The notes: generated by a model from the sequence alone, not told the origin. DNA of 50,186 nucleotides from UBA1731 sp045595285 (GCA_045595285.1 JAZOAC010000005.1:1-50186), one strand, 5' to 3'; positions 24,893 through 34,333 are shown, numbered from the stretch's first letter. Made by a program: numbers and translations.

Positions 24893-27367
24893 TTACCTTA
24901 TCATGATCCTTAGCGGCGACCCGAAACGGATGCGTCCTTTCCCCGTAATATGGGAACTTGTATTGCTCGCACCGCTTTCGGGAGATCCCCATTCACCGAA
25001 ACGAGGTGCGGAACCTTCCAACACAAGACATCCGGCGCGCGCATTGACGCCTTCCGGCAAATGGAGTTTGCCGTTGCCGGACAAATAAACTTCCGTATCC
25101 GTGCCAAGCGAACCGGCGAGGATGAACGTTCCGTTTTCTTCCGCCACAACCTTCGAGGCTCGACGCCATGCAACCCCGGACGGAAGCGTCATGGTGCCGT
25201 TTGTCACGCAAAGCGCACCGCTAGACCGGCTTGACGTCCTGAAAGTAATGCCCCCTGAACCTTCCATCCTGTATCCGGCAGCACCCGTGAACGTCCACCA
25301 GGTGGAGACATCCTCCGCATGGCGTGAACAGAGATACGCCGGACCGCCGCTGCTCGTCACGATGCTGTGCGCCCCCTGCGGCACACCGTCTGCGTCCGGA
25401 TGCGTCTGGTACTGTTCGTCCAGGCCATAGGCAGCCGCAAATCCCTGATCATTTCCGCAGAGATCAATCAAACCATGATAGGGCGTATCGAGTTTTTCAT
25501 TCACACCCAGAATAAGTTCATCTGTATAGGCGAATGCGTACGGAACTTTGCAGATGAGACGAGCCGTGGGTTCGCCTGCGGCATTCTTGTCGTTGCGCGT
25601 CATCTGAATGCGCGAACGATTTGAGCCGTCCACCGGCGTAAGGCGGTTCCCGGGAACCGAAACAATCACGTCGCACACACATTCATTGTAGAACAAGACT
25701 GTCTTACTGCCCGTGTTGACGATTGGAACGTCCTTGATCTCGAACCGGAACGGTTCCTTGTCGCTGGATTTGCCGAACCAGCCGATTCTGAAATTATATC
25801 CGTTGCCGGGCATGTCCAGATCCATGCCGCCGGAGACGACCAGTCTTCCGCCGTTTTTCTGATTCTGCAAATACACCTGCGACTTGACCGATATCTTACC
25901 GTTCAACACATTGGTTCCCGGTTCGAGCGAGACAAGGGTGCCGCGTTTCGCGTGCTGACCGGCCAGAACAAACGGCTCGTTTATTGAGACATTGTCCAGC
26001 ACAAGTGCACCTGAACCGCCGATTGTCGTTACGCCTTCCGCCGTCCCGAGCGCACCGGCCGATTTCACATGGACAACCGCCGAATCCACAGAACGGAAAT
26101 CGGATCCGGTATCACCGTCCCTGCCCGCAAACACGTACGTCCCCGCACCTGAAAGCGTCACGGTCGAGTCCTCATTTCCTGACAGTTTTCCTGAAAGGGT
26201 CACAGTCGATCCTTCGGCAAGAGTCCATGTCTGCGAACCAAGTGTGCATATCGGTGAATCGATCTCATGTGAAGAATGCGGTTCAGACACCCTTATGCCA
26301 TTTGCAAGAGTCATGCAACCGTCTCCAAAAAGACGGAACGATGACACCCCGGAAATGAAATCCACCGCATTCCAGAACACATCACGGTCAAGCTGCGCCG
26401 TTTCACCGGAAGATGCAAAGTGAACCGAGTCCAAGCCCGTCTCACAGTCCGGCGTTCGGTCTCCCGACCAGTTTGCGGCATCCGAAACGCCAAGAGAGGA
26501 AGTGCCTCCCCCGGCATCCCAGACGGCGGTCTCTGCAGACGCCGGTGCGATGACGACCGTTCCGTTCCCCTCTATGCAGGACAGGCGATTCGCCTCAACA
26601 GGAGCATCCGGGCCATAATGGCCGGGCGCAAGTGTCTTGCCGCCGACAACAACTTCAGCGGCATGCAACGAACCGGCTATCGTGAGTTTCTCTCCACCAT
26701 TCCCGGCAATGACGATTCGACCGGCCCAGTCACCGCTTCCGGAGAACACCGCCTGTGCACCATTGGTGAGCATGAGCGTGCCGGCAGAAGTATTGTTTCC
26801 GGAAAGGGTTATGCACTGCGCAGCTTCTACAGAAAGTCCGGCAGAACCGGTGAATCGGCCGTGGAATACACTATTGCCTGTTCCGTCAAGGCGCAGGCTC
26901 CATCCGTTTCCGGATGTGATTTCAGTAGCCGCCGAATGCGTTCCTCCGTCAATGCCCGCAAAGAGCTGATCGCCGCCGATCAAATCGAACACAAGCGGGT
27001 CTCCGCGACCGAAAGCAAGAACCTTCGAGTTCCCATTCGCCGAAACAAAAGCATTCGCTACGGGCAACAGGTATTTTCCGCCGCGGAAACAAAGTTTGCA
27101 ATCGCCCAGAAGCGGCGCATTCATCGTATTGACGCCATTCATCCAATACCATGTGGTTTTGACAAACGCCGGCGAATTGAACACGATGTTCGCAGTGCTC
27201 TGTTCTGAACCCATGAATTGTCCATACGGCTTGTCTTGGCTTCCCAGTCCTCCATTGAACGTCAATGTGATGCCTGTTTTGAAATTCCAACCATACTCCT
27301 GTTTCTGCGATGGCGCGCAGATCGGTCCGTTGAATGTGCAGTCGCCCGTAAAAAGAATTGTATCCAC
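24893..27367 (-). CDS. Secreted beta-helix protein, 3' part (gene split by a frameshift)
   Basis: This frame continues the product started at 27942. Reading upstream of its first ATG, the same frame runs LSRGDIGWSKVDTILFTGD, which joins smoothly to the 5' frame near base 27395. The roughly 820 residues are Gly/Asn/Ser-rich beta strands (LSGNNTSAGTLMLTNGAQAV, VWDAGGGTSSLGVSDAANWS, VTLSGAGTYVFAG). VWDAGGG..NW is the standard start of an autotransporter-associated repeat. The end, RFGSPLRIMIR, resembles the ends of the other beta-helix proteins here. Together with the 5' part the full protein would have about 1015 residues. The gene lies between the rhamnosidase and the pectate-lyase-like gene. 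Confidence 0.75.
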   Translation of the reverse strand: MDTILFTGDCTFNGPICAPSQKQEYGWNFKTGITLTFNGGLGSQDKPYGQFMGSEQSTANIVFNSPAFVKTTWYWMNGVNTMNAPLLGDCKLCFRGGKYLLPVANAFVSANGNSKVLAFGRGDPLVFDLIGGDQLFAGIDGGTHSAATEITSGNGWSLRLDGTGNSVFHGRFTGSAGLSVEAAQCITLSGNNTSAGTLMLTNGAQAVFSGSGDWAGRIVIAGNGGEKLTIAGSLHAAEVVVGGKTLAPGHYGPDAPVEANRLSCIEGNGTVVIAPASAETAVWDAGGGTSSLGVSDAANWSGDRTPDCETGLDSVHFASSGETAQLDRDVFWNAVDFISGVSSFRLFGDGCMTLANGIRVSEPHSSHEIDSPICTLGSQTWTLAEGSTVTLSGKLSGNEDSTVTLSGAGTYVFAGRDGDTGSDFRSVDSAVVHVKSAGALGTAEGVTTIGGSGALVLDNVSINEPFVLAGQHAKRGTLVSLEPGTNVLNGKISVKSQVYLQNQKNGGRLVVSGGMDLDMPGNGYNFRIGWFGKSSDKEPFRFEIKDVPIVNTGSKTVLFYNECVCDVIVSVPGNRLTPVDGSNRSRIQMTRNDKNAAGEPTARLICKVPYAFAYTDELILGVNEKLDTPYHGLIDLCGNDQGFAAAYGLDEQYQTHPDADGVPQGAHSIVTSSGGPAYLCSRHAEDVSTWWTFTGAAGYRMEGSGGITFRTSSRSSGALCVTNGTMTLPSGVAWRRASKVVAEENGTFILAGSLGTDTEVYLSGNGKLHLPEGVNARAGCLVLEGSAPRFGEWGSPESGASNTSSHITGKGRIRFGSPLRIMIR

Positions 27368-27942
27368 CTTGCTCCAACCGATGTCACCACGTGAAAGCCA
27401 AGCGTTTCAGCCGTCTCCATGCCCTCGAAATAGATGAAATTGTCGTAGACGTCGCCCGTTTTGGTTGAGATGCACGTTGTCGTGCCGACCGTGGAGCCGA
27501 GGGCGCTGTCACCCTTTGCGCGAAACGTGCCGCGGATGACCGAAAGATTGCCGTCAAAGTCGCTCGTCACACCGGACGCCGGAGCAAAACGCACCGTTCC
27601 CGTCTTGTCGGCAGCCGATATGAAGATGTCCGCAGGCCCTGTTATCTTGCCTGTGAAAAGAGCCGTTGCACCAGATGCCGGAGTGATCGACACTGAATCG
27701 CCTGCATTCTGCCCCAACGTGACAGTACAGGCGAATGTCGCCGATTTCCCCGATGAAACCACAATCGTCCCATCGTCTGCAAGCGTCAACGGTCCTCCCG
27801 TTATGTTTGCATTCCCAATAACCGATACACTTCCATACGATTCACCGTCGGGAGACACGACATAATCGCCGGATATCTCCAGATCTCCAGCCGAGAGGCC
27901 GCCAACAAGCGCAACCACGATAATGGACAGGAGTATTTTCAT
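27262..27942 (-). CDS. Secreted beta-helix protein, 5' part (before the frameshift)
   Basis: Starts at ATG 27940-27942, with AAAGGA nine bases upstream, and encodes a signal peptide MKILLSIIVVALVGGLSAG. Beta-strand repeats follow (ISGDYVVSPDGESYGSVSV, ITGGPLTLADDGTIVVSSGK). After GMETAETLG near 27395 the frame turns non-repetitive and Arg-rich (RATAHSTDRSARHRRNR), which marks the point where the original frame is left. Gaining one base around 27390-27400 would restore a continuous reading frame into the 24893-27367 part. The break may be a real mutation or a sequencing/assembly error. No classical slippery heptamer is present. Confidence 0.72.
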   Translation of the reverse strand: MKILLSIIVVALVGGLSAGDLEISGDYVVSPDGESYGSVSVIGNANITGGPLTLADDGTIVVSSGKSATFACTVTLGQNAGDSVSITPASGATALFTGKITGPADIFISAADKTGTVRFAPASGVTSDFDGNLSVIRGTFRAKGDSALGSTVGTTTCISTKTGDVYDNFIYFEGMETAETLGFHVVTSVGARWIQFFLRATAHSTDRSARHRRNRSMVGISKQASH

Positions 27943-27980
27943 GGCACACATTCCTTTCTTTGTGTTAGTACTGTTTTCAC

Positions 27981-29759
27981 TCATTGCACAATCTTAACGT
28001 CATCCGGCGCGTGAACCGATGTCTTAAGACTGCCGTCAGGAAGCTTATCCACCCGCACACGAATCATGCGTCCGCCAGGCAGGGCCATCGAACCGTCAGC
28101 CCATTCCAGATCGCCGAGAAAAGGCTTCACCTCCACCGTCCGGCAACCGACGTCAAGCGGACGCACGCCCAATACATGGTTGATGCACCAGGCCGCAGGA
28201 CCACCGCTCCACCCATGGCAAAGAGAATGCCTAAAGCCAGGATAGCAGAACTCCCCGAAGTCACCGTGGATATCCTTCTTTCCGGATACAGGCATCTGGT
28301 CTATACGTACGGCATTGTTCGTCCAGGAAACATCAAAATTCTCCCAAAAGCTTGTTGCGCCCATATCAAGCATCCCTCCCCAATAATCACGTACGGTATC
28401 AAGCGCGCGCTGATCTTCGCCAGCCGCAGACATGGCCTCGAGCATGTAATAGCCAAAGAACGTGCTCACGCCCGAGTGTCCGTTGCGGCCGATGGTTTCC
28501 GCAAACATTTCCCTTGCGTCGCGGAATCCGCCAAGAACAAGAAAAGCGGCCGCTGATTTTGAGCCGTGGGATTCAAGCCTGACCGACCGCAGCCGAGACG
28601 CGGCGGCGCGACAGCGCGCGGCAAGCGCATTGTCGCCGATCGCTTCGGCAACAATGGCCGATTCGTCAAACCCAATGGCGCGCAATGCATGTGATCCGGC
28701 GGTTTCCGCCGCAGGGTTGTGGCGCGTAGGCCAGTCGAGGAATCCGCACATCTCGGTCCGTTCGTCCCGACCGTCGCATGAAAGAAGATGTTCAATGGTC
28801 TGACGCAGATATCCGGCCCGTTCCCGGATGTACGACACATCCCCGGTGAAACGGTACCAGTCATGCACATTGCGCATATACCACGTTGTATAGGTGTCGA
28901 TACCGTTCATCCATTGGCCAGGCGGCGTAGTTTCTGCCACGTGGTCAAAAGAGCGCTTAAGGACATCCACCTCGCCGAACACCGACAGAATGACGCGTAT
29001 TTCGGGATGCATATCTCCCATCCATACAACACGGTCGCGTTTGATGCCGTCCCACAGGTAATCCTGACAGCAGAGATGCACTGTGCGCACCGCAGTCTCC
29101 CAAATCTGGTTGAGCCGATCGTCGCTTGAAACGAACGAGCCTATGCGCTTCATGGGCCGCATGAGCGAAACAGCCCGAACATATTCCACCGTCACACTTC
29201 CTGGCGTAACGAGATCGATGCGGACGAAACGGAAACCGGTATGTCCGTACTCTATTTGTCCCAGATGGGAAGTCTCCAGAACAACATCCCGCGGAGCATG
29301 GTCGTTGCATGCGCCCTTCTCTCCTATTTCGCTCATGGCTTCGCCCACCGACTCGCCAAAGCGCACACGTATTCTGGTTCCATGCGGGGCATCTGTCGTC
29401 CCGATCTGAACACCGCCATGGTATTCGCGGCCAAAATCAAGAAGAAAACCCGGTGCCACTCCATTGTTGACGAGCGTACAGCCATGTGGCCGCTCCCATA
29501 TCCTCTCGTAGACCTGCCCGCGCTTCTTCCCCAGAAGCCGCGACACGCCTTCGACCGAACTGCGCGAACCATAGCCCCCTCTGTCCGCCGACTTCCACAC
29601 GACCCGCACAGGAGAAACGAAAGCGCGGACCCGGCAATCAGGAATCTCCTCGGCATGGAAAGAGACCGTCTTTGCATGCAAAGCCATGACGAGCAGCGGA
29701 ACCGACGTACTGCAGACCAGAGTCAAAAACTTTCTCTCTTTCATGTGCAGAATTTTCAT
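27981..29759 (-). CDS. Secreted alpha-L-rhamnosidase (GH78-like)
   Basis: 592 residues from the ATG at 29757-29759. The alternative ATG at 29744 lies 15 bases further in. A signal peptide (FLTLVCSTSVPLLVMALHA) precedes beta-sandwich domains (LLDFGREYHGGVQIGT, VRFGESVGEAMSE, YGHTGFRFVRIDL). The (alpha/alpha)6 barrel follows with the GH78 hallmark DYLWDGIKRDRVVWMGDMHP, where the R-D and D...E acids sit. A long NGIDTYTTWYMRNVHDWYRFTG segment and a C-terminal domain with WGGMLDMGATSFWENFD complete it. It would release alpha-L-rhamnose from rhamnogalacturonan, host or microbial glycans. It leads a minus-strand run and is divergent from an AraC-type regulator. Confidence 0.88.
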   Translation of the reverse strand: MKILHMKERKFLTLVCSTSVPLLVMALHAKTVSFHAEEIPDCRVRAFVSPVRVVWKSADRGGYGSRSSVEGVSRLLGKKRGQVYERIWERPHGCTLVNNGVAPGFLLDFGREYHGGVQIGTTDAPHGTRIRVRFGESVGEAMSEIGEKGACNDHAPRDVVLETSHLGQIEYGHTGFRFVRIDLVTPGSVTVEYVRAVSLMRPMKRIGSFVSSDDRLNQIWETAVRTVHLCCQDYLWDGIKRDRVVWMGDMHPEIRVILSVFGEVDVLKRSFDHVAETTPPGQWMNGIDTYTTWYMRNVHDWYRFTGDVSYIRERAGYLRQTIEHLLSCDGRDERTEMCGFLDWPTRHNPAAETAGSHALRAIGFDESAIVAEAIGDNALAARCRAAASRLRSVRLESHGSKSAAAFLVLGGFRDAREMFAETIGRNGHSGVSTFFGYYMLEAMSAAGEDQRALDTVRDYWGGMLDMGATSFWENFDVSWTNNAVRIDQMPVSGKKDIHGDFGEFCYPGFRHSLCHGWSGGPAAWCINHVLGVRPLDVGCRTVEVKPFLGDLEWADGSMALPGGRMIRVRVDKLPDGSLKTSVHAPDDVKIVQ

Positions 29760-29766
29760 GTGCGGA

Positions 29767-29775
29767 ATTATAGCA
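29767..29775 (-). promoter_or_regulatory. Extended -10 promoter TGCTATAAT for the rhamnosidase run
   Basis: Read on the minus strand, TGCTATAAT ends 7 nt before the ATG at 29759. This is the same geometry as at 21349 and close to that at 2721 and 43982, with no room for a Shine-Dalgarno sequence. Confidence 0.5.
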
Positions 29776-29848
29776 CACGAAGCATCTCCGCCGGCTCTCA
29801 TCCATTTCCAAAACAGGCAAGAATATATTATCATTTCAAGCAAGCATA

Positions 29849-29857
29849 TGCTATAAT
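29849..29857 (+). promoter_or_regulatory. Extended -10 promoter TGCTATAAT for the AraC-type regulator
   Basis: TGCTATAAT lies 15-18 nt before the start codon, leaving space for the GGAGG at 29866-29870. TTATCA at 29829-29834 could be a weak -35 box (17-base spacing). The divergent rhamnosidase promoter is 74 bases away, so both may share an operator. Confidence 0.5.
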
Positions 29858-29872
29858 TCACGGGCGGAGGAA

Positions 29873-31108
29873 ATGATGGGCAGGACCAGCAAATCAAGAT
29901 TCAGCATATCCGTGATTACAACTGGAGCGGGCATCGCCAGCCGTGAATATCTCATGGGTGTGTTCAAATACGCCAATGCCCGCACACGATGGACATTTGA
30001 GTTCCACAATTCTGTGGATGAATTTTCCGCAAGCCACAAGCATGCCTCGTCCATTGACGGAATTCTGTCGATCGTCCCCCACACTCCAGCATCTCTTTCC
30101 TTCATCGCGCGCAAAAACATACCGACAGTTATCATAGACAGCCGTCCGGAGGGTTTTGCCACCCGAAACGCCAGACTCTCGTTTCTTCATCTGAACGACG
30201 TTGCAGTTGGAAAATATGCCGCCGAGCATCTGATCTCACGCGGCGCATTCAATTCATTCGCCTGCATAATCGATACGCCGGAGACCAAATACCCGCATCT
30301 GCGCGAGGCGGGATTCCGTCGGGCCATTGAACGGCAGAAAAAACCTGTGGCAACGTTCATCCTCAATTCCAAACGCATCGACAAACAGGAACAACGGAAT
30401 TTCCGTTTGCGCTTTTCACGACTCCCCAAACCTCTGGCCGTTTTCGCCGTCCGCGACGGTGCCGCCTTGCCCGTATATGAGGCCTGCCGCCGATTGGGGC
30501 TTTCCATCCCCGATGAAGTGGCGGTCATTGGCGTCGACAATGATGAACTTTTCTGCAACATGCTTTCCTGCCCCCTCTCAAGCATTCAGCTGGACCATGA
30601 GCAGGTCGGTTTTCTCGCATCAAAGGAACTGGACCGTCTTCTGTCCGGAGGCAACGGCACCAATGTCGTTTTCGACACACCCGTGAAGGACATAGTCATG
30701 CGCGCATCTACACGAATCATACCCCCCGCTGCGCGCATCGTATCCGATGCGTTGTCATATATCGAGCACAACATCTCCGGCACACTTCGTGTTTCAGAGA
30801 TAGCCGAAGCCCTCAATATTTCACGACGCCTCCTTGACCTGCGCTTTCGTCAGATGGAAAACGAAAGCGTACACAACGCAATCGTCCGGGCTCGTATAAA
30901 GGCGGCAAAGAAAAGGCTTGCATCCAGCCGTGACACTATTTTTCATATTGCAGCGGCATCCGGATTCCCGTCATCGGCGTCGTTCGTCCGCTTTTTCACT
31001 CATTGCACCGGCATGTCACCTGGCATGTGGAGAGAAAAACAGCGTATACTCGAGGGGAAGCACACGCATTCTGAGAAGAAGACCGCCCACAAGTCGGTCG
31101 ACTGTTGA
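29873..31108 (+). CDS. AraC-family regulator with XylR/LacI-type sugar-sensing domain
   Basis: 411 residues. The N-terminal 280 form a periplasmic-binding-protein-like effector domain as in XylR and LacI (ISVITTGAGIASREYLMGVF at the start, LAVFAVRDGAALPVYEACRR then IPDEVAVIGVDNDELFC, and SSIQLDHEQVGFLASKELDRLL). The last 110 carry a two-helix-turn-helix AraC domain: LRVSEIAEALNISRRLLDLRF and IAAASGFPSSASFVRFFTHC then GMSPGMWR. It should bind a sugar released by the divergent rhamnosidase run and switch that run on, which is inference from position. An ATG three bases downstream (29876) has better spacing to GGAGG and is an equally good start. Confidence 0.9.
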   Translation: MMGRTSKSRFSISVITTGAGIASREYLMGVFKYANARTRWTFEFHNSVDEFSASHKHASSIDGILSIVPHTPASLSFIARKNIPTVIIDSRPEGFATRNARLSFLHLNDVAVGKYAAEHLISRGAFNSFACIIDTPETKYPHLREAGFRRAIERQKKPVATFILNSKRIDKQEQRNFRLRFSRLPKPLAVFAVRDGAALPVYEACRRLGLSIPDEVAVIGVDNDELFCNMLSCPLSSIQLDHEQVGFLASKELDRLLSGGNGTNVVFDTPVKDIVMRASTRIIPPAARIVSDALSYIEHNISGTLRVSEIAEALNISRRLLDLRFRQMENESVHNAIVRARIKAAKKRLASSRDTIFHIAAASGFPSSASFVRFFTHCTGMSPGMWREKQRILEGKHTHSEKKTAHKSVDC

Positions 31109-31697
31109 GCGGACCTTCACAGCCGAATGAAGTGCGCCTGCCTGCCGATGTATCCGTCATTCGGCGGACAGCCGACCGATTGGCCCAGTACGACCCTCTG
31201 GTTGGAATAATCGGGGAGGGCTTCTGAAAAAGAGTTTGATTAACGGCTTATATTCGCTGATTTTGGAATTTATCCCTACTTCTGGCATACATCGATTCAA
31301 TCGGCGGCAGGATTTCGAGTAGGCCATCTTCACTCAATAGTCATTTGGTTGAGAATTAGTCCGAAGCATATTCTCATTCAAAAACACAGGGGGGCTGTAA
31401 AGATAAGAGGAATGAGATACTGAAAAGGGTTTATCCGTATTTTTTGCGAACTTATGCACGCAGATATTTTGTACTTCGCCCCGCTCCGATTTTGCGCAAT
31501 TCTCCTTTAAAACAAGTTTTCCAAAGACGGTTTTGACGGTTGTCGGACTCATACAAGGCTAAAGAACTAAAAATTCCAAGACACGACTCGTCGGCAATGT
31601 AATTTTACTGTGAGCCAGTACCCCCCCCCTCTCTTAATCACAGCAAACTGCGATGATCAATTAAACGTGACGGTTGTGTCAGATATGGTTGATAGTA
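31109..31697. other. Intergenic stretch with a reverse-oriented repeat A palindrome
   Basis: No gene is seen in about 590 bases. It contains the 27-bp palindrome at 31350-31376. A short piece at 31225-31285 (TTTGATTAACGGC ... TTTATCCCTACTTCTGG) resembles the tail of repeat A. There is also a run of nine C at 31621-31629. Confidence 0.5.
31350..31376 (-). repeat. Repeat A palindrome (27 bp), reverse orientation
   Basis: Perfect TGAGAAT and ATTCTCA arms. On the minus strand the centre reads ATGCTTCGGACTA, close to the consensus. Confidence 0.85.
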
Positions 31698-31706
31698 TGG
31701 TATAAT
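31698..31706 (+). promoter_or_regulatory. Extended -10 promoter TGGTATAAT for hisD
   Basis: TATGGTATAAT is identical in 11 bases to the box before dnaX (TATGGTATAAT at 43980-43990). Here the ATG lies 28 nt downstream with AAAGGAG in between, so this transcript has a normal leader. Confidence 0.6.
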
Positions 31707-31734
31707 CTATGGACAAATAAAGGAGTTCAGAGAT

Positions 31735-33033
31735 ATGTTAAGGATTGTCGATTGGTCTGTTTCCAAGCGTCAGAACCGTGCGGTGACGGAGTTTCTCGAT
31801 CGCAGCGCTTTCCCTGAAGAGGCGGAAAGGGCCGCGTTCGAGGTTTTGGCGGCGATCCGCGCCCGTGGAGACGAGGCTATAGCCGAGTATGTCGCGAAAT
31901 TCGAAGGCGCGAAGCTTCATCCGAAGCAGTTTCGCGTGTCGGCGGCGGAAATGGAGAATGTCGATGCGGCAGTGCCGTCTGCACTTAAACGTGCGGTGAA
32001 GGATGCGTATGCGAGAGTCATGAGATTCTCCAAGGCCTCATTGCGCAAGCCCTGGACGATGAAGACGCCTCGTGGCGGTAGCGCCGGAGAGTTCTTCTCG
32101 CCCATGGACCGTGTCGGCGTGTATGTACCCGGCGGCACGGCGCCGCTCGCCTCCACTTCCATCATGACTGCGACTCTCGCCCGCGCAGCCGGCGTGAAGG
32201 AGATTGTCGCGTGCACTCCCGCCGGCAAGACCGGCAAGATCAACCCCGTGCTCCTCTACGCTCTCAAGCTCGCGGGAGTCACCGAAGTGTACCGCGTCGG
32301 CGGCATCCAGGCGATCGGCATGATGGCGTACGGCACGAAATCCTGCGCCAAGGTGCAGAAGATTGTAGGACCCGGGAATGCATACGTCACGGCGGCGAAA
32401 CGTCAGGTGTATGGATATGTCGGAATCGACCAGGTGGCGGGGCCGAGCGAAATCGCGGTACTCGCGGACGGGACTGTTGATGCCCGCTGGGTCGCAGCAG
32501 ACCTTCTTTCGCAGGCGGAGCACGGCAGCGGATGGGAGAAGTCGCTTCTCGTCACGCAGTCGAGGGAGTTCGCGGAGAAGGTCAGGCGCGAGCTTTCCGC
32601 GCAGACCGAGACGCTTTCCCGCAGGGAGATTGTCAATCGTGTCATCGACCGAGACGGGATACTCTTCGCGGTCGTGCCAGATCTTGAGGAAGGTCTCGAG
32701 CTCGTAAACCGTTTCGCACCCGAACATTTTGAGATCATGTGCAAGGATGCGCTGAAGCTCATGAAGGGCGTGCGCTCTGCAGGCGCAGTGTTCGCCGGTG
32801 CATGGACGCCTGAGTCCGCAGGCGACTTTGTGGCGGGACCGTCGCATGTGCTGCCGACGGGCGGTGCGGCCAACATGTTCAACGGCCTCACACCCGACGA
32901 CTTCCGCCGCCGCCACAGTTTCGTGGCGTTTACGAAAGCCGATCTTGCCGAGACGAAAAAGACGATTGAGGCGTTCGCCGAGGTGGAGGGGCTTGATGCG
33001 CACGGGCGTGCGGCGTCAATCCGCTTTGAGTGA
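31735..33033 (+). CDS. hisD: Histidinol dehydrogenase
   Basis: 432 residues, the usual length. It catalyses the last two steps of histidine synthesis, L-histidinol to L-histidine with two NAD+. Recognisable segments are GVYVPGGTAPLASTSIMTA, RVGGIQAIGMMAYGT, KIVGPGNAYVTAAKRQVYG then VGIDQVAGPSEIAVLAD, DLLSQAEHGSGWEKSLL, NRFAPEHFEIMCKD and GPSHVLPTGG. These include the zinc-binding and catalytic residues of the family. No other his gene is in the window, so it is separated from the pathway here. It is followed by a glycosyltransferase and a CE15-like esterase in the same direction. Confidence 0.96.
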   Translation: MLRIVDWSVSKRQNRAVTEFLDRSAFPEEAERAAFEVLAAIRARGDEAIAEYVAKFEGAKLHPKQFRVSAAEMENVDAAVPSALKRAVKDAYARVMRFSKASLRKPWTMKTPRGGSAGEFFSPMDRVGVYVPGGTAPLASTSIMTATLARAAGVKEIVACTPAGKTGKINPVLLYALKLAGVTEVYRVGGIQAIGMMAYGTKSCAKVQKIVGPGNAYVTAAKRQVYGYVGIDQVAGPSEIAVLADGTVDARWVAADLLSQAEHGSGWEKSLLVTQSREFAEKVRRELSAQTETLSRREIVNRVIDRDGILFAVVPDLEEGLELVNRFAPEHFEIMCKDALKLMKGVRSAGAVFAGAWTPESAGDFVAGPSHVLPTGGAANMFNGLTPDDFRRRHSFVAFTKADLAETKKTIEAFAEVEGLDAHGRAASIRFE

Positions 33034-33082
33034 CGGCAGGGTCTTTCTGATGGTAAGCGTGCTGTAGCTCGAAAGGTGATTC

Positions 33083-34333
33083 ATGGGCGGTTATTCGTTC
33101 ACTGTTTTCTTTGATCTGCTGTGCGGATTGCTCAGCGTCGTCTTCTTCTGGTCGACATTCGTGCTTTTTGCCGGATTGATCAGAAAGGGGCGTGTGCATC
33201 CGGCGGCAGAGCGCAGGTTGCGTTTCGCCGTGCTGATCTGTGCAAGGAACGAAGAACGGGTGATAGAGTTTCCGGTGCGCAGCATTCTGGCGGCTTCATA
33301 TCCTGCCGAAAAGCGTGAGGTGATCGTGTTGGCGGACAATTGCACGGACCGCACTTCTGAAGTCGCCCGTGCCGCAGGCGCCACCGTATGGGAGAAGACG
33401 TCTCTCAGCGCTGGGAAGGGCGATGTCCTTGCATGGGGAGTCGAGCGTCTGCGCAAGGAAGGCGGCTTTGACGCTGTGGCCGTTTTCGATGCGGACAATA
33501 CAATGTGCGCCGGTTGGCTTGATGCGGTCAACAATGCGTTGAACGATGGCGAGAGCGTTGTCACCGGGCGCCGCCATTCGTCAAATGCCTTTGTGAACGT
33601 CATTACGGGATGGTACACCGTGTACTGGGCGATGATGAACGAACTGTCCAACAGGGTCCGCACAAATCTTGGACTCTCCGGCAAGCTGACGGGGACAGGT
33701 TTCGCGTTTCTGCTTTCATGTCTTGGCGAAGAGGGCTGGAGCACACGCACAATGGTGGAGGATGTGGAGTTCTCCGTTCAGGGAAACATCGCCGGCAGGC
33801 GTGTTGCCTATATCCGGGACGCGGATTATTGCGATGAACAGCCAACCGCTCTCATGCCGATGTGGAGGCAATTGCGCCGTTGGGCTACGGGCGGGTGGCA
33901 GGTCGTGCGTCTGTATTCCCTGCCGTGGCTGACGACACTGTGCCGTCGTCCGTCGATTTGTCTTTTCGACAGTTTCTTCTCCATTCTCACCGGTATCTCC
34001 GTTGCGTTCATCCATCTTGCGAATGTGATCGCCTTGGCGGTGAAACTGTACACAGGCCAGCCTGTCGTGCCTGCAGTTCAGACGTTTGCCGGATTTCTCC
34101 TTTTCGTGTTTGTCATGGGTTGGTTCACGGCGCTTGCAGCGGTCGCCCTTGCGCCGAAGGGGCAGCGTCCCGGTTTCATTCCGGTTGCGACGTTCCCATT
34201 GTTCTCCCTCGTCCTCTCTGCGTCTGTGCTGTGCACGCTGGTTTTCCCCTCAAGACGCTGGAAGCCGATCCAGCACGGGAATACGGATCTCAAGGGGAGC
34301 GGCAGTTCAGGTAATATTGGAGAGTCAGTTTAA
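33083..34333 (+). CDS. Family 2 membrane glycosyltransferase
   Basis: 416 residues. An N-terminal membrane helix (TVFFDLLCGLLSVVFFWSTF) is followed by the GT-A catalytic domain: VLICARNEERVIEFPVRSIL, VFDADNTMCAGWL with the DxD-like metal site, GTGFAFLLSCLGEEGWST then MVEDVEFSVQGNIAGRRVAY, and MWRQLRRWATGGWQVVRLY, the QxxRW product-binding motif. At least three membrane helices close the protein. Such enzymes make beta-linked polysaccharides or add sugars to lipids at the inner membrane. It starts 50 bases after hisD, and its stop codon shares one base with a possible ATG at 34333 upstream of the esterase. Confidence 0.9.
   Translation: MGGYSFTVFFDLLCGLLSVVFFWSTFVLFAGLIRKGRVHPAAERRLRFAVLICARNEERVIEFPVRSILAASYPAEKREVIVLADNCTDRTSEVARAAGATVWEKTSLSAGKGDVLAWGVERLRKEGGFDAVAVFDADNTMCAGWLDAVNNALNDGESVVTGRRHSSNAFVNVITGWYTVYWAMMNELSNRVRTNLGLSGKLTGTGFAFLLSCLGEEGWSTRTMVEDVEFSVQGNIAGRRVAYIRDADYCDEQPTALMPMWRQLRRWATGGWQVVRLYSLPWLTTLCRRPSICLFDSFFSILTGISVAFIHLANVIALAVKLYTGQPVVPAVQTFAGFLLFVFVMGWFTALAAVALAPKGQRPGFIPVATFPLFSLVLSASVLCTLVFPSRRWKPIQHGNTDLKGSGSSGNIGESV

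Noticed and set aside
27262..27400. Programmed ribosomal frameshift in the beta-helix gene
   Set aside because: No slippery heptamer or downstream structure is visible, so a mutation or sequence error is simpler.
31621..31629. Phase-variable homopolymer (nine C)
   Set aside because: It is about 110 bases before hisD and outside the promoter box, with no coding frame to switch. It may simply be an assembly-sensitive run.
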